This document shows, piece after piece, positions 15,410-22,794 of a DNA stretch of 22,884 nucleotides. The stretch spans positions 1 through 22,884 of the forward strand of contig DFDY01000007.1 of assembly GCA_002368955.1 (NCBI GenBank), read 5' to 3'. The DNA is from Bacteroidales bacterium UBA3816 (GTDB taxonomy: Bacteria > Bacteroidota > Bacteroidia > Bacteroidales > P3). How positions within the stretch are numbered: position 1 is the first letter of the stretch; every line of letters starts with the position of its first letter. Under the pieces are notes generated by a model. The model saw only the letters and a list, made by a program, of their open reading frames with translations. It was not told the DNA's origin and did not search any database. A program made the position numbers and the translations under genes.

Positions 15410-15766
15410 ATGAAAAATGTTAGAAATAGTTCGTTGACAGTTGTTTCTGTCTTTCTGTTGGCCGTGGTGCCTTTCTTCTCGTCCTGTGGCTCCGAACCCC
15501 TTCCGAAGCCTCCGGTCCTGGAAGAAGCCCGGTTTGTCGACTTTTTGGCAGATGCTTATCTGCTGGAGGGGTTCTATGCGTTGGAGTCGCACTATCGTTT
15601 CGACACGTTGCAGCCCGAGATGATTGCCTCCTACGACTCACTCCTTGCCCAGTATGGCATAACGCGGGAGGTGTTCGACACCACGGTTTCGTGGTACGCC
15701 CACCATCCCGATATTTTTGCTCGTGTCCAAGACTCTGTCATGGTTCGTCTGACTCCCGAGGAGTAG
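15410..15766 (+). CDS. DUF4296 domain lipoprotein
   Basis: The 118-residue protein has a lipoprotein signal (hydrophobic residues 9-23, FSSC with C26 as acylation site). The mature part starts with Pro-rich PLPKPPVL and then the helical DUF4296 pattern: FVDFLADAYLLEGF, a short spacer with DTLQPEMIASYDSLLAQYGI and EVFDTTVSWYAHHPDIF. The family's function is unknown to me; members are small Bacteroidota envelope lipoproteins. It appears monocistronic: its own promoter lies upstream, the tRNA is divergent and the next gene is convergent with 15 bp between stop codons. Confidence 0.85.
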   Translation: MKNVRNSSLTVVSVFLLAVVPFFSSCGSEPLPKPPVLEEARFVDFLADAYLLEGFYALESHYRFDTLQPEMIASYDSLLAQYGITREVFDTTVSWYAHHPDIFARVQDSVMVRLTPEE

Positions 15767-15781
15767 GGGCAGCAGTCTGCT

Positions 15782-16294
15782 TTAGTTGGTTACTTTGGGT
15801 TGCACGGTCATCTCCGATACCTTTTGGGGGCCGTTGCGGCGCATCTCTTCGATGGTCTCTTGGTCGAAGGCGGGGGCAGCGGCAGCGGTGTCCATGATGG
15901 CCTGCATGAGGCCGGGTACCTGTATGACCTGGTCCACCAGCCATTTGCCGTCGCGCTTGACCAGGTTGACGGTACCATCCTGCTGGGTGCTGGGGGTGCT
16001 TTTGTGGTAGGCCACTTGGGCAGTGGTGTCGTCCATGGTGATGTTGCCCAGGGTGATGGTGGCGGGCATGTTGTTGGCATAGACGGCGGTGTCGGTGTGG
16101 GCCACTAGCTTTTCAAAGAAGTTGAGGGTGATGTTGCAGGTTTGCTCGGTGGCGTAGGGACGGGCGTCGGCGGGGCGGTAGTTGCCGAGGGCTTCAAGGT
16201 AGCCTTGGGCCGACTGTTGGATTTGCTTGGTGTCGCTGTTGCAGGAGGCTAGGAGCAGCAGGCCGCAGAATAGGCCGATGATTTCTTTTTTCAT
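15782..16294 (-). CDS. Lipoprotein, DUF4878/NTF2-like
   Basis: The 170-residue protein has a lipoprotein signal (LLLLASC, C18 as acylation site) and a mature domain that looks like the DUF4878 or NTF2-like fold: an N-terminal helix with AQGYLEALGNYRPADARPYAT, then beta strands ending in GTVNLVKRDGKWLVDQV, the pattern typical of that fold's last hairpin. The C-terminus is helical and charged. Function is unknown; related proteins are envelope lipoproteins. No promoter box is visible in the 72 bp before it, and the terminator of the upstream lipoprotein operon lies there, so it may depend on read-through or on a promoter I do not recognise. Confidence 0.75.
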   Translation of the reverse strand: MKKEIIGLFCGLLLLASCNSDTKQIQQSAQGYLEALGNYRPADARPYATEQTCNITLNFFEKLVAHTDTAVYANNMPATITLGNITMDDTTAQVAYHKSTPSTQQDGTVNLVKRDGKWLVDQVIQVPGLMQAIMDTAAAAPAFDQETIEEMRRNGPQKVSEMTVQPKVTN

Positions 16295-16304
16295 TGTTGC
16301 TTGG

Positions 16305-16340
16305 ATTAAAAATAAGAGAGTGCCTTGGGTGGCACTCTCT
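16305..16340 (-). terminator. Intrinsic terminator of the two-gene lipoprotein operon
   Basis: A 10-bp perfect stem, AGAGAGTGCC/GGCACTCTCT (16340-16331 and 16324-16315 on the minus strand), closes a 6-nt loop and is followed by TATTTTTAA. It is 26 nt beyond the stop of the small charged lipoprotein gene. Confidence 0.85.
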
Positions 16341-16366
16341 CGTGGGTTACTATTCAGTTGGGTGAA

Positions 16367-16783
16367 TTAGTGTTTAGTGAAGCCGGTGACCTCAGAGGCA
16401 GGTTTCTTGTTGATTCCGAGGGGGTCGGTCTGTTTTTGAGCGCTGTTGTTCTTAACGTTCACGGTGTTGCCTTCGCCCTTTTTCAGTTCGTTGGTAACTT
16501 TCTGGACGTCCTTCTTAGCGTTCGTGTTAACAGTTATGACGTTGTTTTCGGCCTTTTTGGCCTCTTTCTTGACAGCCTTTTTCACGGCCTTGACGGCCTT
16601 GACGGGCTGGGCTTCCTCAACGGGGGCTTCCTCGATGACGGTGTCGATGACTTCCTCAACCACGGTGGTGTCCACAGCGGGAAGGGTGTCGAGAGCCACC
16701 TCTTCGGGGGCGTTGTTGTTGCAGGCAGCCATGAGGGCCATGGCGGTCAGGGCAACGGCTGCGAAACGAAAATTTCTTTTCAT
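16367..16783 (-). CDS. Small lipoprotein with acidic and Lys/Val/Ala-rich segments
   Basis: I do not recognise a family. The 138-residue product has a lipoprotein signal (ALMAAC, C21 as acylation site). After it comes an acidic, Val/Thr/Glu-rich segment (about 27-58), then a strongly basic Ala/Val/Lys run (about 61-78, KAVKAVKKAVKKEAKKAE) that could be an amphipathic helix, then an Asn/Lys-rich tail ending in TGFTKH. The composition suggests an extended or helical envelope protein that might bind anionic polymers; that is a guess. The start is 29 bp after the stop of the B-repeat lipoprotein gene and no promoter or terminator lies between, so the two genes are probably cotranscribed. A strong terminator follows. 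Confidence 0.7.
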   Translation of the reverse strand: MKRNFRFAAVALTAMALMAACNNNAPEEVALDTLPAVDTTVVEEVIDTVIEEAPVEEAQPVKAVKAVKKAVKKEAKKAENNVITVNTNAKKDVQKVTNELKKGEGNTVNVKNNSAQKQTDPLGINKKPASEVTGFTKH

Positions 16784-16812
16784 TGTATTAGGTTGTTATA
16801 CTGGTGAGAAAT

Positions 16813-17646
16813 TTATTTAACAACGATTAATTTCTTAAAACCGCCTTTACTAATGGGTGGGAAGGTCATGTTGGTGAGGGTCATGGCAATCATTTTGTGG
16901 GTAGCGTCGGAGCCATCGGTGGAGGCGCCGTTGTCAACCACATCGGTGAGGGAGTACATCTCGGCGCTCATGGTGACGGTCATAGTGAAGGTGGTCAGGT
17001 CAAGAGCGGTGCAGTTGACACTGTGGTTGCCGTTTCTGTAGAGCTGCCAGTCGCCATAATTGTTCTGACCAGCGGTGTAGTAAGTGTCTTTGTAGAGTTC
17101 GGCGGCGTAGATGGCCATGTCGGTGGTGCTGGTGCCATAGAGAACGTTGATGAAATAGGGGAAGGTAAAGGTATAGTAGCCCGGTTCTTCAGCAGGTACA
17201 GCTTGCTTGGCGCACTGGAAGTAGAAAACGTGGGTACCGTTCTGATCTTGATACTGAGGAAGGGAGAATCCGGAAACGTCAAGAGCGGTGCCGTCGAAGG
17301 TAACAGCATAGCTGGCCTGGGGTTTGGCCTCGAAGGTGGCGGTGAAGGTTACGTTCTCGCTAACGGTGAAGGTGTAGGGGTTGTCGGTGATGGTGCCGTT
17401 CCAGTAGAGGAAGTTGGCGTTGCTGGCGGGGGTGGCGGTGATGGTCACAACGTCGCCTGCTTCGTACTCGGTCTTGTTGGGAGATACGCTGACGGTGCCC
17501 AGGGTGGCGTCGTTGCTGTTGACGGTCACGGTGTAGGTGGTGGGGGTGTTAGGATTGTCAGGATTGTCAACGGGGTCCTGGCAGGAGGTGAACATCATGA
17601 CACTTGCTGCAAGTGCAATGCTGAAAAATTTGAAAATGTTTTTCAT
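16813..17646 (-). CDS. Lipoprotein with an InlB-type B-repeat and an unassigned C-terminal domain
   Basis: The 277-residue protein has a lipoprotein signal (MMFTSC, C22 as acylation site), an Asp/Asn/Pro-rich linker (23-36) and one bacterial B-repeat-like beta domain (about 38-108: TYTVTVNSNDATLGTVSVSP, then GDVVTITATPASNANFLYWNG and NVTFTATFEA). The remaining 170 residues are rich in Tyr, Thr and beta strands, with SYAVTFDGTALDVSGFSLPQ and an end in FPPISKGGFKKLIVVK; I cannot assign this part. The layout suits a surface-exposed lipoprotein that presents a binding domain. It is the first gene of a two-gene unit with its own promoter at 17711-17729. Confidence 0.75.
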   Translation of the reverse strand: MKNIFKFFSIALAASVMMFTSCQDPVDNPDNPNTPTTYTVTVNSNDATLGTVSVSPNKTEYEAGDVVTITATPASNANFLYWNGTITDNPYTFTVSENVTFTATFEAKPQASYAVTFDGTALDVSGFSLPQYQDQNGTHVFYFQCAKQAVPAEEPGYYTFTFPYFINVLYGTSTTDMAIYAAELYKDTYYTAGQNNYGDWQLYRNGNHSVNCTALDLTTFTMTVTMSAEMYSLTDVVDNGASTDGSDATHKMIAMTLTNMTFPPISKGGFKKLIVVK

Positions 17647-17710
17647 TTTGTGTTGATTTTTAAATGTTTATATAACTTGTTAACTATGTTTCTTTTGTTT
17701 ATTTATTTTG

Positions 17711-17729
17711 CAAAGATACGACTTTTTTT
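17711..17729 (-). promoter_or_regulatory. Promoter of the lipoprotein operon
   Basis: On the minus strand TATCTTTG (17718 to 17711) is preceded by GTCG and a run of seven A (17729-17723). No TTG is seen at -33. The ATG of the B-repeat lipoprotein gene is about 65 nt downstream. Further upstream the minus strand has more A tracts (17741-17757), which might act as an UP-like element. Confidence 0.6.
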
Positions 17730-17835
17730 ATTTCTAGTGTTTTTTTTAGTTTTTTTTACGATTTTAGGGGGATTCACTACTGCGTTCTTTTTTCACTGAT
17801 TACTTGTGGATTGGAGTTGCTTGGCGGGGGGGGGC

Positions 17836-18975
17836 TTAGCTTTTCTTGATATCTAGGGCATCCCGCAGGCCATTGCCCAAGAGCATGAAGGCCAGGACGA
17901 GCAGCATGATGGCCAGGCCGGGCAGCAGAGCCAGGTAGGCACTGTCCAGCAGGATGTAGCTGTAGTTCTCCTTGACCATGGTGCCCCACGAGGGCATGGG
18001 GGGCTGCACCCCGATGCCGAGGAAGCTGAGACCCGCCTCCAGCAAGATGGCACTGGCAAAGTTGGAGGCGGTGACCACTATGACGGCCCCGGTGATGTTG
18101 GGCAGGATGTGCCGGAAGATGGTGCGGAAGGTGCTGAAGCCTAGGGCGCGGGCCGCCTCGACGTATTCTTTCTCTTTGATGCTGTAGACTTGCCCGCGCA
18201 CCACACGGGCTATGTCCACCCACATGGTCAGGCCCACGGCTATGAACACCTGCCAGAAGCCTTTGCCCAGGGCAAAGGTGATGGCTATGACCAGCAGCAC
18301 GGTGGGGATGGACCACACGACGTTGATAAGCCAGGTGATGAGGTTGTCCACCCACCCGCCATAGTAGGCGGCCAGGGCTCCCAGGGTGATGCCTATGACT
18401 AGGGCTATGAGGACGGCTATGAACCCCACGGAGAGGCTCACTCGGCTGCCTATCATGATCATGCTGAGCACATCGCGACCATAGCTGTCGGTGCCAAGGA
18501 TGAAGGTGCGGACTTTGCTGTCCACTATTTGTGTGCGGGCCACACGGCGCACTTCGCCTTCATTGGGGGTGCCGCCGGTGTAGCTCTCGATGTCCACACT
18601 GTCGCCCACGGCGGTGGTGCGGTAGGTGGGTATGGCGGTGTAGGGGAGGGGTTGGCCGTGCAGCATCTTGTGCAGCCAGCCGGTTGTGGGTTGGGGAAGC
18701 TGGTCGTCGACATAGGTGAATTGCACACGGCTCATGGGTTTGAGAGTGGCCAGTTCAAGGTACTGCTGGTTGCAATAGGGGGTGCTGTCGGGGGTGATGA
18801 GGTAGCCCAACAGGGCCACAATGACAAAGAGCCCGATGACTGCCAGACTGGCCACGGAGAGTTTGTTTTGGGCAAAACGACGCCACGCCATGCCCGAGAG
18901 CGAGGTGCTGCGGGTGGGTGCCGTTTGCCGTACAAAGCAGCGGTGCTTGCGTGAGAGAAGGGCTTGGAGGTTCAA
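17836..18975 (-). CDS. ABC transporter permease, DppC/OppC family
   Basis: The 379-residue inner-membrane protein is the C-type permease of a peptide/nickel ABC importer. It has TM1 at about 41-62, a roughly 95-residue extracytoplasmic segment (63-157), the family motif LGTDSYGRDVLSMIMIGSR (160-178), further hydrophobic helices and the EAA loop EAARALGFSTFRTIFRHILP (273-292) that contacts the ATPase. The C-terminal PSWGTM and LLGNGLRDALD segments are also typical. It normally works with a DppB/OppB permease, two ATPases and a binding protein, none of which is encoded here. It is the last gene of the mutA operon, 22 bp after the DUF59 gene. A run of nine G (17826-17834, plus strand) lies just past the TAA stop. 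Confidence 0.88.
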   Translation of the reverse strand: MNLQALLSRKHRCFVRQTAPTRSTSLSGMAWRRFAQNKLSVASLAVIGLFVIVALLGYLITPDSTPYCNQQYLELATLKPMSRVQFTYVDDQLPQPTTGWLHKMLHGQPLPYTAIPTYRTTAVGDSVDIESYTGGTPNEGEVRRVARTQIVDSKVRTFILGTDSYGRDVLSMIMIGSRVSLSVGFIAVLIALVIGITLGALAAYYGGWVDNLITWLINVVWSIPTVLLVIAITFALGKGFWQVFIAVGLTMWVDIARVVRGQVYSIKEKEYVEAARALGFSTFRTIFRHILPNITGAVIVVTASNFASAILLEAGLSFLGIGVQPPMPSWGTMVKENYSYILLDSAYLALLPGLAIMLLVLAFMLLGNGLRDALDIKKS

Positions 18976-18997
18976 GGGGGTGGCAGTTGGCTGTGGA

Positions 18998-19315
18998 TTA
19001 GAGCAGGCCGAGTTCTATCTTTACTTCGTCGCTGAGGGTGTTGAAGTCCCATGGCGGGTTGAAGGTGAGCTCCACGTCTACCGACTTGATGCCCTGGATA
19101 TAGCCTACCATTTGCTTGACTTCCTGAAACATGTATTCGGCTTCGGGGCAGTCGGGGGCGGTCATGGTCATGAGTATCTTCACATTGAACTGGTCGTCGA
19201 TGTCGATGTTGTAGATGAGCCCAAGGTCATAGATGTTGACCGGGATCTCGGGGTCGTAGATGTTCTTGAGGCAGTTGACGATGGCCGACTGGAGGGTTTC
19301 TTTTGTGGGTTCCAT
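18998..19315 (-). CDS. DUF59/MIP18 family Fe-S assembly factor (SufT-like)
   Basis: The 105-residue protein has the DUF59 signature DPEIPVNIYDLGLIY (21-35), the conserved MTAPDCPEA segment with C56, and PPW (87-89). DUF59 proteins (SufT, PaaD-like, MIP18) help mature Fe-S proteins in the cytoplasm. TAPGCP is the common form of the cysteine motif; Asp replaces Gly here. It lies 15 bp after sufE and 22 bp before the oppC-like gene, on the same strand. The pairing with sufE supports an Fe-S role. Whether it is SufT in the strict sense cannot be decided from sequence alone. Confidence 0.88.
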   Translation of the reverse strand: MEPTKETLQSAIVNCLKNIYDPEIPVNIYDLGLIYNIDIDDQFNVKILMTMTAPDCPEAEYMFQEVKQMVGYIQGIKSVDVELTFNPPWDFNTLSDEVKIELGLL

Positions 19316-19330
19316 TATTACGTTTTATGT

Positions 19331-19750
19331 TTATTTGGATAGGGTGTACGCAAGGGCGTACATCTTCATTTGTTTGACCATGGAGGTAAGGCCGTTGGAA
19401 CGGGTGGGGGAGAGGTGCTCCTTCAGCCCGATGGCGTCGATGAAGTGCAGGTCGGCATCGAGGATGTCTTGTGGGCTTTGGCCATTGAGGACGCGGATGA
19501 GCAGGCTGATGATGCCCTTGGTGATGACGGCGTCGCTGTCGGCCTTGAACCAAAGCTTGCCGTCGCGGTGCTCGCAGCTGAGCCACACGCGGCTCTGGCA
19601 GCCCTTGATGAGGTTGCTTTCGGTTTTATCTTTTTCGTCAATCATGGGGCAGTCTTTGCCCAGTTCGATGATGTAGGCATATTTGTCGAGCCACTCATCG
19701 TAGCAGGCAAATTCTTCAATTATGTTGTCGGATATTTCTTGTATGGACAT
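19331..19750 (-). CDS. sufE: Cysteine desulfuration protein SufE
   Basis: SufE accepts persulfide sulfur from the cysteine desulfurase SufS and passes it to the SufBCD scaffold. The 139-residue protein has the expected length and motifs: YDEWLDKYAYIIELGKDCP (17-35), IKGCQSRVWL with the sulfur-accepting C51, TKGIISLLIRVLNGQSPQDI (77-96) and LSPTRSNGL (113-121). It lies 25 bp downstream of the lptG-type gene and 15 bp upstream of the DUF59 gene. The scaffold genes sufC and sufD are about 15 kb away in this window, so the SUF pathway is split over at least two loci. Confidence 0.95.
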   Translation of the reverse strand: MSIQEISDNIIEEFACYDEWLDKYAYIIELGKDCPMIDEKDKTESNLIKGCQSRVWLSCEHRDGKLWFKADSDAVITKGIISLLIRVLNGQSPQDILDADLHFIDAIGLKEHLSPTRSNGLTSMVKQMKMYALAYTLSK

Positions 19751-19775
19751 TATGTGGGGTTTATTATTTTCGAAA

Positions 19776-20864
19776 TTACTTGGGTGCGGTGTGGACTACA
19801 TAGGCGGCCACGATGGCAAAGACAAGTTGGGGCAGCAGCACCGAGAGGAAGGGGTTGAGGGTGCCGAAGACGGCAAAGACGGTGGTGACTTTCATAAAGA
19901 CGATGTAGCCGAAAGCCAGCGAGATGCCGATGGCCAGATGGATGCCGATGCCGCCACGGGTCTTGCGGCTGGAGACACCGACGCCGATGAGGGTCATGAT
20001 GAATATGGAGAGGGGGGTGAGCAGGCGCTGATAGAGCTCGATTTTGGCGGCAATGACGGCAGTGGAGCCGCGCATCTTTTCGCGCACTATATATTTGTAT
20101 AGGTCGATGGAGTTCATGGTGGTGATGTTGACCGAGGAGGAGTTGAAGTCCTTGGGCAGCACATCTAGCTGGCGCAGGGAGTGGGCGGAGCGTGCCAGGT
20201 GCTCTTTGCGACCGTTGATGGTGCGGTGGACAAAGTCCTCACATTCCCATTTGCCGCTGAGGGTGTCATAGGTGATTTTGGAGCAGGAAATACGGTCCAC
20301 CAAGCGGTAGTGCTCGTCGTATACGTCTCGATGGAAGTTGTTTACACGCAGGGTGTTGGCATCGTAGTTTTCGGCATAGACCTGCACCCCGGGCTTCAGT
20401 TGGAAGTGCAGGTTGCGGTAATATTTGGGCTGATGGACGTGGATGTACTTGTTGTCAAACTCGTCCAAGGTGCGATTGTTGACAGGGATGAGGAAGTTGC
20501 CGAAGGCCAGCACGATAAGTGCCACCAGGGCGGCCCCAATCATGTAGGGGCGCAGCATACGCCGGTAGCTGATGCCGCTGCCGAGGATGGCTATCACCTC
20601 AGTGTTGCCGGCCATCTTGGAGGTGAAGAAAATAACGCTGATGAAGATGAAGAGCGGGCTGTAGAGGTTGACAAAGCCCGGAATGAAATTGAGGTAGTAA
20701 TCAAAAACGATTTCCTGTAGCGGGGCATGCCCGCCCAGGAAATCGTCTAGCTTTTCTGATATATCGAAAGTAATGACAATGACGATAATCAGTGCCATCG
20801 CCAGTAAGAAGGTCTTCAGGTACTTGAGAAGTATATACTGATCAAGCTTTGGGAAAGATCTCAC
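19776..20864 (-). CDS. LptF/LptG (YjgP/YjgQ) family permease
   Basis: The 362-residue inner-membrane protein belongs to the permease family that, with the LptB ATPase, extracts LPS for transport to the outer membrane. It shows the family layout: cytoplasmic start with LDQYILLKYLKTFL, three N-terminal helices (about 16-33, 58-80, 107-127), a large periplasmic beta domain (about 130-270) and three C-terminal helices, with RKTRGGIGIHLAIGISLAFGY. The start codon is GTG (20862-20864), which follows the TAA stop of mutA without a gap; no ATG fits, and the N-terminal family motif lies just after the GTG, so it is well supported. Bacteroidota often carry more than one such permease. I cannot say whether this is LptF or LptG. 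Confidence 0.9.
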   Translation of the reverse strand: MRSFPKLDQYILLKYLKTFLLAMALIIVIVITFDISEKLDDFLGGHAPLQEIVFDYYLNFIPGFVNLYSPLFIFISVIFFTSKMAGNTEVIAILGSGISYRRMLRPYMIGAALVALIVLAFGNFLIPVNNRTLDEFDNKYIHVHQPKYYRNLHFQLKPGVQVYAENYDANTLRVNNFHRDVYDEHYRLVDRISCSKITYDTLSGKWECEDFVHRTINGRKEHLARSAHSLRQLDVLPKDFNSSSVNITTMNSIDLYKYIVREKMRGSTAVIAAKIELYQRLLTPLSIFIMTLIGVGVSSRKTRGGIGIHLAIGISLAFGYIVFMKVTTVFAVFGTLNPFLSVLLPQLVFAIVAAYVVHTAPK

Positions 20865-22736
20865 TTACTTTTCGATGCCAAATAGTTGCTGATATTTCGT
20901 AAGACATTCGAGGACGTTGGTCTTCACATGGATGAATTCGTCCACGCCGTAGCCCTTGTAGGTCTCGATCATCTCTTTGGGGTTGCCAGCCACCACGATG
21001 CTCTTGACCTTGCCTTTGAGGCCCTTGCAGGCGGCATCGGTGATTTCGGCATACTCGTCGTCCGAGGAGCAGAGCACCACGATGTCGGCCTTGGCCTCCA
21101 AGGCGGCCTTCACGCCGTCTTCGGCAGTCTCAAATCCCACGTTGTCGATGATTTCATAACCGGCCACACCAAAGAAGTTGGTGGCAAAACCGCTGCGGGC
21201 CTTGCGCATGGCCAGGTTGCCGTAGGTCAGCAGGAACACCTTGGGACGGCATCCGCTCTTCTCGGTGGCCAGACGGAGGTTCTCGAAGGCCTCGGCGCCA
21301 CGATAGAGGCGGAGGGTCTTGATTTCGGTGCCTTTGGCGCAGTCGCCGCCACAGCAGTAGGCACTCTCTTTCTTCACGCGCTCCAGCCCCTTGTCGTTGA
21401 GGTTGGGGTACTGGTTGGTGCCGAGGATGGTGGTCTTGCGGGTGGCTATCTCCATGTCGCGCTGCTGTGCGATGCGGGTCACTTCGTCCTGCACGTAGCC
21501 TTCGCGGATGGCCTTGGCAAAACCGCCCTTCTCCTCCACGGTGAGGAACAGCTGCCAGGCATACTGGGCTATGCTGTCGGTAAGGTTTTCAATGTAGTAG
21601 CTGCCGGCGGCGGGGTCGACAATCTTGTCCATGTAGCTCTCTTCCTTCAGCAGAATCTGCTGGTTGCGGCCGATGCGGTAGCCAAAACTGTCGGGGTTCT
21701 CGAAGGCGATGTCGAAGGGGTTGGTGGTGATGCTGTCGGCACCGGCAATGCAGGCCGACATGGTCTCGGTGGTGGAACGCAACATGTTCACGTAGGGGTC
21801 GTAAACGGTGGTGTTCCAGGTGGAGGTGGTGGCATTGATATAAATCTGGCAGTAGCAGTCGCAGCCGGGTTTGTATTGCTCCACAATCTTGCTCCAAAGC
21901 AGGCGGGCGGCACGAATCTTGGCAATCTCCATGAAATAGGTGCTGCCGATGCCGAAGTTGAACACCATGCGGGGGGTGATGTCTTCGACGGCCATGCCCA
22001 TGTCGGTCAGGTGGGCCAGCAGGTCGTTGGCGGCGGCCAGGGTGAAGCCCAGCTCCTGCACAATGTTGGAGCCGGCGTTGTGGATGTGCTTGCCGTTGAT
22101 GGTCAGCACGCGGAACTTGGGCAGGTTGGCCTTGGCAAACTCAACAAGCTCTTTGGCCTCCTTGAAGCTGTTCTCTTCGCCGCCTTTGAACTCACCGTGC
22201 AGCAGGGCGTGCTCGTAGGGGTCGTAGTTGCAGCTGCCTTCGACGTTGGCGGGGTTGCCGCCGTTGGCTTTGATGAATTCCACAAAGTATTTGAGGGTCT
22301 GGAGCATGTCTTTGCTGCAGACGAAGTTGATCTTGCAGGCCTCGGGCACGATGTTCTTCAGGAGGGTGTTCATCTTCTCCTGCGAGTCCACCTTGCAGGC
22401 ACGCAGGCCGAGGGCGTTGGCGCCGCGGTTGAGGGCATCAAGTGCGGTGGCGTTCATGTTCTCCAGGGTGTCCGGCAGAATGTCTTCGCGAATGTCCCAC
22501 ACGTTGTTGTCGGCGTGTTTGCCGCGGGTATAGGGTGCCTGATTAGGATTACTGTTGAGGTATTCCAGGCTCTCAAGGTCTTCGGCACGATAGTAGGGTT
22601 TTACTTTGAAACCTTCGATGGTCTTCCACACCAGTTTCTTTTCGTAGTCGGCTCCTTTGAGGTCCTTGTTGATGACTTCTTCCCATTTTTCGGTGGAAAC
22701 AGGAGGAAATTCGGTGAATAATTTATTGTCTTCCAT
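20865..22736 (-). CDS. mutA: Methylmalonyl-CoA mutase small subunit
   Basis: The 623-residue protein matches the Bacteroidota small subunit of the B12-dependent mutase that interconverts succinyl-CoA and methylmalonyl-CoA on the way to propionate. The start reads MEDNKLFTEFPPVSTEKWEE, followed by KDLKGADYEKKLVWKT and the TIM-barrel segments, with DPAAGSYYIE in the second half. The C-terminal flavodoxin-like domain lacks the DxHxxG cobalamin motif (ARSGFATNFFG there), as expected for the non-catalytic subunit. ATG 22734-22736 is chosen because the promoter box at 22774-22781 lies inside the longer open frame. The catalytic subunit gene mutB, usually directly downstream, is missing here; a GTG-started lptF/G-type gene follows immediately instead. 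Confidence 0.93.
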   Translation of the reverse strand: MEDNKLFTEFPPVSTEKWEEVINKDLKGADYEKKLVWKTIEGFKVKPYYRAEDLESLEYLNSNPNQAPYTRGKHADNNVWDIREDILPDTLENMNATALDALNRGANALGLRACKVDSQEKMNTLLKNIVPEACKINFVCSKDMLQTLKYFVEFIKANGGNPANVEGSCNYDPYEHALLHGEFKGGEENSFKEAKELVEFAKANLPKFRVLTINGKHIHNAGSNIVQELGFTLAAANDLLAHLTDMGMAVEDITPRMVFNFGIGSTYFMEIAKIRAARLLWSKIVEQYKPGCDCYCQIYINATTSTWNTTVYDPYVNMLRSTTETMSACIAGADSITTNPFDIAFENPDSFGYRIGRNQQILLKEESYMDKIVDPAAGSYYIENLTDSIAQYAWQLFLTVEEKGGFAKAIREGYVQDEVTRIAQQRDMEIATRKTTILGTNQYPNLNDKGLERVKKESAYCCGGDCAKGTEIKTLRLYRGAEAFENLRLATEKSGCRPKVFLLTYGNLAMRKARSGFATNFFGVAGYEIIDNVGFETAEDGVKAALEAKADIVVLCSSDDEYAEITDAACKGLKGKVKSIVVAGNPKEMIETYKGYGVDEFIHVKTNVLECLTKYQQLFGIEK

Positions 22737-22773
22737 TATATTAATTATTTTGTATATTTCGTCAATAAACAAG

Positions 22774-22794
22774 CAAAGATACAACTTTTTTTTT
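22774..22794 (-). promoter_or_regulatory. Promoter of the mutA operon
   Basis: On the minus strand TATCTTTG (22781 to 22774) is preceded by GTTG and a run of nine A (22794-22786). No -33 TTG is clear. The predicted transcription start is about 30-35 nt before the mutA ATG at 22736, which rules out the in-frame ATG at 22784. Positions 22795-22884 hold nothing else that I can support. Confidence 0.65.

Noticed and set aside
15769..15782. Small inverted repeat AGCA/TGCT after the DUF4296 gene as a terminator
   Set aside because: The stem is only 4 bp with a 3-nt loop and no T tract follows, so it is within chance expectation.
17826..17834. Run of nine G next to the oppC-like gene, a possible phase-variation tract
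   Set aside because: It lies outside the coding region, just past the TAA stop on the minus strand, and not within a recognisable promoter. Slippage there would not change the protein.
20886..22721. 611-residue plus-strand open frame antisense to mutA
   Set aside because: It is the mirror of a well-supported gene: its composition (Gly/Val/His-rich) is that of a reverse-complement shadow, and no family motif is visible.
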